Shown: in pieces, positions 1 through 9,779 of the stretch
How the letters are laid out: each line of letters starts with the position of its first letter
Numbering within the stretch: position 1 is the first letter of the stretch
Assembly: GCA_019137255.1 (NCBI GenBank)
Contig: WPDH01000018.1
Coordinates: 1 to 64,000 of the forward strand
Reading direction: 5' to 3'
Length of the DNA: 64,000 nucleotides
Source: Corinectria fuckeliana
Taxonomy: Eukaryota; Ascomycota; Sordariomycetes; Hypocreales; Nectriaceae
Notes under the pieces: model-generated
What the model was told of the DNA's origin: nothing
Database searches by the model: none
What the model saw: the letters and a program-made list of their open reading frames with translations, nothing else
Translations under genes and position numbers: made by a program

Positions 1-3000
1 CTAATAACTAGTAAGAGGCTATACTAAAATATAAGTTTTTAATAATATATTAATAATATATTATTAACCTTTTTTACTAGGACTGCTAGTTTACTTACTT
101 CTTAAACCTTAAGGTGTATATTAAAAAAGTTTATAAGTCTAGGGTCTCTACTATATATAAGGGGGCTAGCACTATGCAGGAAATTAGGGATACTAGTAGT
201 AAGTTATTATTAATATATTATCCCTCTTAGCTACTTATATTTTTTTTAGAATACTAGGTGAAGTACTTAGCTTAGCTAAAGGGTAAATTAAACTAGCTCT
301 AGACTACTACCCTATATAAGAGGTCTAAGGTAATATATTATTAATATATTATTAAACTTATATACTAATTAATTTTTAGCTCTCTTCTGCTACTGTTCTT
401 ATAGTGGTTGTTTATAATATTAATAACCTTAATATACTATACTATAAGACTAGTAGTAGTAGATATAAGAAAGGAGATGTGAGTTTTTTTAGGTTATAAT
501 TGTTAATATATTACTAATATATTATCAGCCTTAAGGCAAAAAAATAAAGTTAGTAGCTAGAATTTAGGCTAAGAATTTCTGCTATACTTATATAGAGAAG
601 GGTACTATAAACACACCTGCTAGTAAGTACTAAAAAAAATTTACTAATAATCTATTAATAATATATTATAGTTTGCCCCCCCTCTAATACTACCTGGGAC
701 TGTATAGTCTAGGCCTACTATATTAATTTATATAAGGCTATTAATATTAATAATAATAAGAAGTATAAGGCTAAGAAGTCTAAGGCTAAGAAGGTTAAGG
801 CTGAGAAGGTTACAGCTAAGATAGTTAAGAGTGAGAGGTCTAAGTAAAAAAAAAATTATAGTATAATAATTTATAAATAATATATTATCCGCCTCTAAGT
901 CTTATTTCTATCTTTAGCTTTTGTAACTCTAGCTGTTACTTCTTAAGATTTATCTCTGTAATTTCCTTCTAAAAACATAGTATCTAAACCTGTAGCTATA
1001 GCTCTTCTGTTATACTTTATATAATACTTAGAGTAGCTTACTAACTACTAAGAGGGATAAGCTATTATTAATATATTATCAAATAGAAGATATACTAAGG
1101 TATACTAGATAATAATATAAACTGCCTTAATAGAGTACGCTATAAAGCTGCTAGGTTTAACAAAGAAGAAGATATAGTTAATACAGCTCTTAGCTGGCTT
1201 ATTACTCTTAACTAACATATAGGTGAGTTGCTTTAACACTAGCCTTACAGTTAACTATAAGTACTCTACTAAGAGTATAACCTTATAATATATTAGTAAT
1301 ATATTATTAATAATATATAAAAATTCTTACTTCTTTGCTAATTATCCTGTTAAAATCACCCTTTAACTAAATTATCTTTATAGCTAAGATAAATACCTAT
1401 ACTAGTACTAGCTGCTTATTAAGTAATCTTATTTAAGTTAAATATCTTATTTCTATTATAGTTAGTAATATATTATTAAGTTATTAATTATTACTTACAC
1501 TTTAATAACCTTTAAGATACTACTATATTAACTACTTGCTTAATAAGAAGCCTTATATAATTACTTAATATAATTAGTAGATCTCTTATAGCTATTCTAT
1601 TAACTTTAAGTTATTTAAGAGCAGCTAAAGCATAATCTAGCTGTAATAATAGGATCTTACTTGTGTTAAACCTAGTGATATAGGGTAGGAAAAGCTATAC
1701 ATAATATATTAGTAATATATTATAAGAGTTTATATAGAAATATTACCTGCTTAAAGAAGATTATAAGTTTAATAGTAGGTATCTTATAATTCACAGTCTC
1801 TTAGAGCTAATATTATATTAAATATTATTTCTTTACCTTATAAGTAATCCTATATAAAGTTATATATTTCCTCTACTTTTATTAGTAATATATTAATAAT
1901 ATATTGTGGATTCTTACTAATACCACGCTTATAATAAACTTAGTAAAAGCATATATAGTATGTAGCTTATAATATGTAATTCTTATACTCTAGATTAACC
2001 TCTTAGCTTAAATAGGTACTAAGGCCTACTAATATTAGTAATACATTTATAATATATTATAGGATATATACCTTTAATATATAACTAGTCTTAATCTAGT
2101 GTAACCTCTTATATTCTAGTACTATAAATATAATACTAACAAGAGGAAATCTAAAACTTATCTCTTATATAAGTAAATATATAAGTAAACATAATAGTAT
2201 AAGCCTTAGTAGACTCTAAGTTAATAATTACTCAGATAAGAGAGATAGCTAGTAATTAATTAGTAATATATTATAAATACATTTTAGAGTAACTTACTAA
2301 TTCTAGCTTTCTAGTTATAGGCTGCCTAGATAACCTTATACTTAATATCACTTAAAATATACTTAAAGTTTATATTAACCTGAAATAAGGTAAAGTTTAG
2401 GTGGCTAAAAAACTCTACTTACTCTTAATAAAATAGAACAATTAAGAGATTAACCTTATTATCTTTAAAAATCTAAATATACTATAATATATTAATAATA
2501 TATTATAAATCTATTATAAAAGAATCTTACCTGTTAGTTATTATACTAATAATAAGAAAGATACTTATAATAAGCTCTAAGTTGTAATACTCCTAGTAGA
2601 AAGTGAATACTTTAATAAGTCTCTAAGATATACTAAAGCCTGCTATAATTTGCAAGGCTTAGATAAACTTAAGAGAGGGTATTCTAATTAAAAGTCTTAT
2701 ATATTCTCTAAATAGCAGGAGATTATAACTAAATATCTAACTTTTATTAGTAATATATTAATAATATATTAAAGAGACTTACTTAATATATTAGGTATAT
2801 AATCTTACTAATTAAGAGTGTTTTATAGCTAGGTAAGAATATAAATTAGTATTTAAGTTAGAGGAGGTGGCAGATAATTATAAATACTATATGATATTAG
2901 AAGAATATAAGAAATAAGAGGATCTTTAGGTATAAAGATTCTCTAAGCTACTATATAGCCTGTTAAGATAATATATTTATAACCACTTAGAATATATATA

Positions 3001-4250
3001 AAATCTATAATATATTAGTAATATATTACTAATACATTTACAATTAAATAACTTACTATAATATTACTTTTAACAATTTGTTTAATCTATAGTAATATAA
3101 TACTTTTTAGTCTGATTAACAGGAATAGTTATATCAGATAGAATATACTTAATTTAATATAAGAATTTCTTAAAGTAAAACAGGATAGTAGTATAATAAT
3201 AATTATTATGTGGTTACAAATAAGAGCATTTAATAATACCCTAAAACACACCTATAAGGTTCTAATAATATATTAGTAATATATTAATAAATTAGATAAA
3301 GATTATACCTGTTCTCTTACCTAATAAAAGGTAGATTAATATATTACTAATTAACTACTAACTACCTTTAAATATACTTAACTATATTTATAGTCTCTGT
3401 GAATTACTTATACCTAGCTATTCTTAATTAATTAATAATAAATATATTATTAATATATTATAAAATAACTTATAAGATAGTATCTCTTTCTGTGTTTAAC
3501 ACACTTAGTCTCTTATATTACTATTACTATAAGGTCTAATAGGCTTTAGTTACCTCTAAATAATTCTAATCCTAGAACTAAGAATCTAAGTGCTAACAAA
3601 TCTTCACTCTAGTGCACTTATAGTAATAATATATAGCTAGGACTAACTCTAGTAATAAAAAGCTTAATAAGAATAGTAGATAGGCTTAATATATATAGTA
3701 TTAGAGCTATAATATATTATTAATTTATTATAAATATATTATTAATTAAATCTTACTATCTTCTAAGGCTGCTCTTTTTGTTTCTTTATTAAGCCCTCTA
3801 TAAAGATTAAATAGCCAGTCTTAATCCCTAATGATTTTAGCTATTTAGGAACTAAAGGAATATAGTAAAGTTATAATATAAATATAGTATTATCTTATAT
3901 AGTATAATAACCAGATTTCTTAAGTGCTAATAAGACTAGAATAAGATGTTCTAGAGTTAAAAAATCCTAGTTATTCTAGAGAGAATTAGTAATATATTAT
4001 AAATATATTATAAGATTAAAACTTACTGCTAAGAAAGTAGTTAATTCTTCTGTGATTAATAAAGGTACTAAGAAGCTAGGAGTCCTTTATGTTATTTAGT
4101 CTGCTTAGGGTAGACTTAAAGAGAGATTTATCTTATAATTTCTTAATATAGCACCTTCTACGGTATAGCTCTTATTAAAGATGAAGTTAATAATTACAGT
4201 TAATATATTATTAATATATTAAGCATCTAGGGTCAGATAAATAAAGGTCT
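1..4250. repeat. RIP-saturated AT-rich block without genes
   Basis: Seen: extremely AT-rich DNA in which TA steps dominate while CA, TG and CG are nearly absent. C survives mainly before T or C. No reading frame of useful length exists on either strand. Known: this dinucleotide pattern is what repeat-induced point mutation (C to T, mainly at CpA, on both strands) leaves in duplicated DNA of filamentous ascomycetes. Inferred: these are relics of transposons or other repeats, probably heterochromatic. The original element cannot be recognised. The left boundary lies outside the window; the right boundary is a sharp change to balanced composition near 4250. Confidence 0.85.
39..4222. repeat. About 21 spaced copies of a palindromic AT motif
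   Basis: A motif built on TAATATATTA, usually two half-overlapping copies (for example TAATATATTAATAATATATT), recurs near 39, 204, 331, 502, 641, 860, 1062, 1286, 1461, 1703, 1879, 2030, 2254, 2484, 2746, 3009, 3260, 3438, 3709, 3986 and 4199. The core is its own reverse complement. Distances between copies are about 130-280 bp and the DNA between them shows no obvious similarity by eye, so this is not a simple tandem satellite. Function and origin are unknown. Positions were read by eye and are approximate. Confidence 0.7.
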
Positions 4251-4287
4251 GTGTTATGCAGGAAGAAGCCACTATAAAGAGTAAAAG

Positions 4288-4432
4288 TTAACCTGAGGGG
4301 TGCTCCACTTTTTCCAAATTCTGACTAATCACGATTATTGGACCACCCCTCAGGTTAACTCACAAAAAACCCACTTTAACCCCTGCTAGCCTGACCACCC
4401 CTCAGGTTAGGGCCGGGGTCACCCCTCAGGTT
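4288..4432. repeat. Inverted and direct copies of CACCCCTCAGGTT at block edge
   Basis: Four copies of one motif lie within 145 bp just outside the AT-rich block. A minus-sense copy (4288-4302) and a plus-sense copy (4344-4358) form a perfect 15-bp inverted repeat (TTAACCTGAGGGGTG and its complement). Two further plus-sense copies sit at 4396-4409 and 4420-4432. Clustered direct and inverted repeats of this size are typical of terminal or subterminal regions of DNA transposons. The family is not recognised. The copies are intact and not RIP-mutated, unlike the DNA to their left. Confidence 0.7.
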
Positions 4433-5197
4433 GTCTACATCCCCGGCCAGATGCCTGCTGTGTTAACACAGCTGCTAAGGCTTGGTGGGTTGGGGTTGTG
4501 CGAACTTGCAATTGTAAGATTGGGGTGAAAGATGGCTCCAAGCTACCTATCCCTCGCTCCATCAGCGAACTAAGGTAGCGTCATGGAATATTCGTATGAA
4601 GTCTTGTCGCAGAGTCTGTAGGGTAGCCTCCCGTCTGAGAATGTGATAATCACGGCATAATTGCGGTCCAAGGGCAAGCATTCCGGACCCGTAGGTGGCT
4701 CATCAAACCCTTGAATGACACTGCGATGCACCTCCCTGTGCAGCACATTAGCATGCAATGCACGTCAGACACCGTCTTTTCACTAATATCCCAGAATACG
4801 AACAAATTTCGCAATCTTGCCCAGCGCACGCGCGCGTGTTGAATCATGGGGTTTCCTGAACGTGCGCGACGCATGCCATGGCTTGGCACGGGCCACGGCG
4901 GGTCCTAGGAGTTTTCCTCAGCTTCACCCCCCCCCCACCCCCCCACCCCCCTTTTACACAATTAACGGTTCGGGAATTAAGCTGTGGCGCTCGACCCGTC
5001 CGCCTTTCAAGCCACCCTTAGCCACGGTCGCACACGAAGCATCCGGATTTGAACTAGCGTCATAAGGCTGAGAGAATCCTTCGAGACTGGAGAACAAAGG
5101 TGGAGGAGGCTGGTCAGTGGGCTCGGATTGGCTTGTGTTCATTTTTGCTACTTCACAACGCCGTCAAGCTGTTCCGACAACGCTCTGCACTCCCACA
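4433..5197. other. Gene-free stretch upstream of the cyclophilin gene
   Basis: No convincing coding region. It holds a perfect 16-bp palindrome GCTGTGTTAACACAGC (4457-4472) and a C-rich tract (4927-4951). The last ~150 bp presumably contain the promoter and leader of the cyclophilin gene. No clear TATA box was assigned. Confidence 0.6.
4927..4951. repeat. Poly-C tract
   Basis: Runs of 10, 7 and 6 C separated by single A bases, about 250 bp upstream of the cyclophilin start. Homopolymers of this kind are prone to length error in assemblies. Confidence 0.9.
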
Positions 5198-5781
5198 ATG
5201 TCGGTCACACTGCACACGTCGCTAGGCGACATTAAAATCGAGGTCTTTTGCGAGAGCGTCCCCAACACGGCAGAGGTATGTCGGCAATTTGTCCTCTCCT
5301 ACCCTATCCCGGCCCTCGTCGCGAGCCAACGCGCTAACCGCCCCCCTTCCCGCAGAACTTCCTCGCCCTCTGCGCGTCCGGCTACTACGACGACTCGCCC
5401 TTCCACCGCCTCATCCCCAAGTTCATGGTCCAGACGGGCGGGCCCGCGGCGCCGTCGCCGCCGGAGAACCCCAAGGGCGGGCGGAGCATCTGGGGCGGCG
5501 CCTTCGACGACGAGATCCGGCCGGCGCTGCGGCACAGCGGCCGCGGGGTGGTGGCCATGGCCAACAAGGGGCCCGGGACCAACGGCTCGCAGTTCTTTAT
5601 CACCTTCGACAAGGCGCCGCATCTGGACGGCGTCAACACCGTCTTCGGCAAGGTCATCGGCGATGAGGGGCTGGCGACGCTGTCCAGGATGGAGGCCGTC
5701 GAGGTGGACCGGAAGAGTCGGCCCAAGGAGCCCATCAAGATCGAGAAGGTTACGATTCACGCGAACCCGATCGCGGAATGA
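5198..5781 (+). CDS. Cyclophilin-type peptidyl-prolyl isomerase, PPIL3-like
   Basis: Two exons, 5198-5275 and 5356-5781, with an 80-nt intron (GTATGT...CGCAG), give 167 residues. This is the size of the short single-domain cyclophilins of the PPIL3/Cyp10 type, which isomerise proline bonds and are usually nuclear and spliceosome-associated. The N-terminus MSVTLHTSLGDIKIEVF is the family's opening strand. Exon 2 continues with NFLALCASGYYDDSPFHRLI, a QTGG segment, the GTNGSQFFIT motif lining the active site, and HLDGVNTVFGKVI. The catalytic Arg lies in FHRLIPKF. The ATG at 5198 was chosen because the family motif starts there and the open frame further upstream has no ATG. No signal peptide. 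The gene is convergent with the unknown gene on its right. Confidence 0.93.
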
Positions 5782-5970
5782 TGGACCCAGCGCGGCGCTC
5801 TGGGGCCGGACGAGATGCGAGCACCCGAAAGAGCCAACATCATCATTGGTATCTTGCCTATGTGCCCAAGAGAGCTGGGCATGTGGAAAAGGATCCCCAT
5901 CACGACATCACTATCACCGAAAACTCATGGTCACTTATCCAAGGGAATTGAAGAACCGATTTGACTAACG

Positions 5971-6026
5971 CCTACCGCCTACCGCCTACCGCCTACCACC
6001 TACCGCCTAACGCCCAACGCCCAACG
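5971..6026. repeat. Eight tandem 7-bp units (CCTACCG type)
   Basis: Eight 7-bp units: three CCTACCG, one CCTACCA, another CCTACCG, then CCTAACG and two CCCAACG. They sit in the 251-bp convergent intergenic space between the cyclophilin stop and the stop of the next gene. The ordered drift along the array suggests slippage followed by point mutation. No function is evident. Confidence 0.9.
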
Positions 6027-6032
6027 AACCTA

Positions 6033-7226
6033 TTATATATAAAGCGGCAAGTAACCTGTATTTCCCCAATGAAGCTCCCTGGCATTTTTCATCGTATTTA
6101 TTCTGCAGGGAAATTCGTACTGCAAGCTCGAAATCCAGATCATATCTCGCCAACCCCTTTCTTCGAGCTTTGTCATGATTTCAAGTAGTTCACTATGTGT
6201 ACATCTGTCGATATTCCGAACAGTACGCACCAGCTCTACGCCCCGGATCATTTCCACCCCCAGCAAGAAGGCCTGCTGACGATGAATACGGACAGGGAAC
6301 GTTGCGGCGGCAGTCTCATCGTCGAGTGAGCTGACGATGATGTGCCGGAGAAGATCCCAACCAATGAGGGGTTTAGCACCCTCCCGGAGCTTTTTGCGGA
6401 TGTACAAGTCTTGTCTCACTCTCTCAGCTCTCTCAGCTCTCACTCTCTCAGCTTCCTTTCGGACCATATCCTCTATGGCAAAATAACGAAAATTTGCCGC
6501 ATAGAGCCCCGTGTAGTTCCGGTCGGGGACTGGTATCTTGCTGCCCTCAAGGATTTGCAGGGTATCCGCCCTGTGCCTCAGTATCTCTTGATGCTGTGCA
6601 ATGGAGGCTTTTGTTAGGGCTGATTCACGGGCGAAAGCCTTTGAACAGGTGGGGCTTACGGGCGACCACACGGAACTCATGCTCGTGTTGGCGCTCGTGT
6701 TGGCACTCGAGCTGCTCCCGCAGGAAGTGTGCGACCAGCGGCTGAGATTTGGAACGCTTGGAGTTCCTGGACTAGACGTTGGAGTTCCTTGACTAGACGT
6801 TGGAGTTCCTGGACTAGACGGTTTCGGCGATGGCGCACCCTGCTTCCAGTTCATCTGATGTTCGGTGAAAAGTCGGGGAGTCTTCGGCGGCGGTGGTGTC
6901 GATGGCGGCGATGGCTCTTCCGGCGGCGATGGCTCTACCGGCGCACTTTGCCTCCAGTCCACCCAATCCTCTCCATTTATGACAACGATTCGGGGGCACT
7001 TTCGAAGCGCTTTGGTGGCAGCGGGCGATGCTCGTATTTGGTTACCATCTTGATTGGCGGACTCTTCTCGAGGACGGAAGCGGAGGTCTCGGTGCCAGCT
7101 GTCGACGTCGTGTATTTGCACATGGAAGATCTGCCGACATTCCTCGTTGCCCTTACGAGGTATACTTATCTTGAGAAATGGCTTGGTAGCTGGCAAGGGG
7201 GAGCTGGTTTGAATTGGAGCGTGCAT
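6033..7226 (-). CDS. Unknown protein with Pro/Ser/Thr-rich repeat region
   Basis: A single open frame of 397 codons from the first true ATG (7226). The N-terminal ~80 residues are mixed. Residues ~85-165 are low-complexity, rich in Pro, Ser and Thr, and include three copies of a 7-residue SSPGTPT-type unit encoded by a 21-bp minisatellite. The C-terminal ~220 residues look like a folded helical region: an Arg/Glu-rich helix (VRKEAERVRAERAERVRQDL) is followed by hydrophobic segments around LIGWDLLRHIIVSSL and LLEIMTKLEERGW. No domain family, signal peptide or membrane segment is recognised. The length of the frame and its protein-like C-terminal composition support a real gene. An A/T-rich stretch (TATATA) lies about 25-35 bp upstream of the ATG. 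Function unknown. Confidence 0.6.
   Translation of the reverse strand: MHAPIQTSSPLPATKPFLKISIPRKGNEECRQIFHVQIHDVDSWHRDLRFRPREESANQDGNQIRASPAATKALRKCPRIVVINGEDWVDWRQSAPVEPSPPEEPSPPSTPPPPKTPRLFTEHQMNWKQGAPSPKPSSPGTPTSSQGTPTSSPGTPSVPNLSRWSHTSCGSSSSANTSANTSMSSVWSPVSPTCSKAFARESALTKASIAQHQEILRHRADTLQILEGSKIPVPDRNYTGLYAANFRYFAIEDMVRKEAERVRAERAERVRQDLYIRKKLREGAKPLIGWDLLRHIIVSSLDDETAAATFPVRIHRQQAFLLGVEMIRGVELVRTVRNIDRCTHSELLEIMTKLEERGWRDMIWISSLQYEFPCRINTMKNARELHWGNTGYLPLYI
6758..6820. repeat. Three tandem 21-bp units inside the unknown gene
   Basis: Three near-identical 21-bp units (6758-6778, 6779-6799, 6800-6820) of the form TTGGAGTTCCTGGACTAGACG. The middle one differs by one base. The period is a multiple of three, so copy number can change without breaking the frame. 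On the minus strand they encode the SSPGTPT-type repeat of the overlapping gene. Confidence 0.95.
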
Positions 7227-8178
7227 TGGAGATGATACCCACAAGAGGCTGTATATATAAAAAAGAAAAGCAGTCGACGAACCCTTCTATATTGACATGG
7301 GTTCTTTGAAACTCGACAGGAACGTAACCCCGTATATTGACTTCGAAGTGAGCTTGGGTGGCATGCGCGCGAGACCATCTTGTGGGCATCACCCGGGGCA
7401 TTATATATGTCGGATCCTTTGATGTTCTAATGAACAGTACTGTGTTCCTTACCCCAAAGACAATGGCGTGATGTCATGACAGGAACTGTGTTTCTGTTCT
7501 GTTGAACTGAACATGCTACAAGAAGCCTGTGCTGTGGCATGAACACATCTACTGCGTGGTCGGCAATGCGCGGTACTCGGCTGCCGATTGCCGTTTCTTC
7601 ACGAACGCCAGCTCCTTGTATGGCACCTAGCGTGCAGGTTTCGGTGTCACAGAGAACCCGGATACAGCTTGGTATGTTTTTATGTAATCCAGACTAGAGT
7701 TCATCACCGTTCCCCTTGGACACGCCGCATTGGAACTCATGTTCTGATTAGTAAAAAAGCCGCGCCACGTCTTTTAAAGTCTGGTCCGTCGACTTAATGG
7801 AAGGTCTACCACGTACCCGGTTAATGATGATTGAGTAGCGGACACTCCGCACTCTTTTAGGTGGCATTTCCCAAATGGGAACGGAGTAGACTGGACTCAG
7901 ATGGTAGCCGCACCAAAGAGGGCCCGGACCAGACCAAAACCGCACTCGCTGGATCTGGATGGCGTCAATAGCTTCGCAATAGTTGTCCCTGACCCAGCCG
8001 TTTCCGGCCTAGCAACAGGGGTCTCCGGCCTTCCTTCCAGACCATGGCGCCTGCCTTTGAGACGGGACCGAGTTCTCTCTCTCTCTAAGAGAGTGTTTAT
8101 TTACGACAAAGACCGGCCTGCTCGCTGCGTTGCCATCTTGCCGTTCTCAACACCAACTGGAACTGCACCGCCTCCACC
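7227..8178. other. Divergent intergenic region
   Basis: The 952 bp separate the divergent starts of the unknown gene (left) and the secreted-protein gene (right). No credible coding region. A short CT repeat followed by AAGAGAG lies near 8075-8092, about 90 bp upstream of the right-hand ATG, and may belong to its leader. Confidence 0.6.
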
Positions 8179-8957
8179 ATGATTTCTCCCAAACACGCCC
8201 TCGCCGTCCTCGTGGCTGCCGCCGCTACATGGGGCGTAAACGCCAGCCCCTGCAAGGCCACCACGGCGTCGACGTCCGTCGGGGAGACCTCCACTTCAGC
8301 TGCCACTGAGACATCCGCCACGGAGACGACAATCGCACCCGCTCTGCCCACGACGACGACGACCATGCAGGAACCGGTGGTCACGACCTACAGACTCTTC
8401 CGCCCCAGAAATGCGCGCCGCGATGAAGATGACGGCCCCGAAGAGCCGAATTGGTCTTTGAGCAACGGCGCGACTGTCGAGGAGGATGCCGAGGTTGCCC
8501 ACTCCGGAGACCACTACGTGTAAGTAGCCGAAAGAAGCGTGCTTTTGCCCTCTCTATCCCGCCACGGCCGACTGACAACAGCCTCCTCAGCCTGGTGCGC
8601 ATTGAGCCCGACGAAGAGACGCCCTCCATCGAGGAGAGCATCGCGGAAGACGTCCAAACCGCCGAGCCGGGCGTCCTCTCGTACTCGTGGGCGCTCGCCG
8701 AGGCCCAGGACTTCGGCACGGACGGCGTTTGCTCCATCGTGTCCAAGCTGGACGGCATCGTCGTCGACACGCTCCGGCTCGACTCCAGCCCGGCCAACCG
8801 GTACCACGACCACGAGGTCGAGGTCCCCTTCCGCTCCGGCAACCCGGTCTTCTCCATGGACTTTTCCTGCTCCGGCAGCGACATGTCCCGCGTGGATGTC
8901 CTCATCGACGACGTGAACGTTGCCGTTGTTCCTGTGAACCAAGAGCTGCGCCGATGA
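8179..8957 (+). CDS. Small secreted protein with Thr/Ser-rich stalk and C-terminal beta domain
   Basis: Exons 8179-8519 and 8582-8957 with a 62-nt intron (GTAAGT...ACAG) give about 238 residues. The first ~22 residues (MISPKHALAVLVAAAATWGV...) are a typical signal peptide ending near Asn-Ala-Ser. A Ser/Thr-rich stretch (~residues 30-65), probably O-glycosylated, and an acidic linker follow. The C-terminal ~120 residues alternate hydrophobic strands and contain two Cys (DGVCSIVSKL and MDFSCSGSD) and an ending with LIDDVNVAVV. Inference: the strand and Cys pattern resembles fungal secreted jelly-roll (CBM-like) domains, but no family can be proved. A second in-frame acceptor 9 nt downstream (CTCAG at 8590) would remove three residues. 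The protein is probably extracellular or wall-associated. Role unknown. Confidence 0.75.
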
Positions 8958-9779
8958 GGAATTCATGATGGCTCTGGAGTAATAGACGGGACTGGCGTGT
9001 GACGGTTGCTGTTATTGAGGGGCCTAAGTTCTCTACGTCTATATTTTCACTATACTGTATATAACTCTTGTCTTTTTAAGTTGATGTTGGATCTGCATCT
9101 GAATGGAGCTTATACGAGGATGAAGCTGGAAGCACCGTGACAGGATGTTGTTCATCTTTGCTTTTTCTGCATGTTGTTATTTCTCTCAGCCGGTCGAACC
9201 AATGAATCGACCGAGGTCAGAACCAGTTGGCATTATTCATTCGGAAAAGTCCAGAAAGTCTGGGTAAAGTGCCCTTTTCTTCGTCGTTCGTGTCATTATG
9301 TGTGCGCTTACACAGGGGGAGCATCCATGGAGATCAGCCCCGCTACCCCGCTGACATGCGCCAGTACCTACTATGTACAGCGGCCAGCCCGGGCTGGGCA
9401 GTCCCCTGGAAATCAGAGCTGAGCAGGTACCTGCATCCGCTGATGCGAACGCCCAGCAGGCTTTCACCCCTGCGGCCTTAGCGCTCCGTGTAACCACGGT
9501 CTTCCTCCACAGTCGATCGTAGAACGATAAGTCCCCAGCATGATTGCCAAATCAACCCACCCTCAGCGAGCGGACTCCGTTGGTAAATCCCGGCAAACGC
9601 CTGAAGCGCCGGAATCCTGCGCGGTGACGGTTATCTTGTCGTCGGCTTTGTTCCTCTGGTTCTCTCTCCTCCAACGAGTCATCCTCGTTAATCCTCCGGA
9701 GAGCTGGAATATCCTCCGGCTTCAAACTGCATCCACATCCCCGCAACCCTGACCTCTCGTCTACAATCCCCAACCAACC
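8958..9779. other. Intergenic region before the J-protein gene
   Basis: No credible coding region in 822 bp. The left part is the 3' flank of the secreted-protein gene and includes AT-rich TATATAAC near 9056-9064. The right part is the promoter and leader of the J-protein gene. Confidence 0.6.

Noticed and set aside
331..352. Intron-like GTAATA...TTTTTAG stretches in the AT-rich block
   Set aside because: Such patterns arise by chance in this composition and no coding exons flank them.
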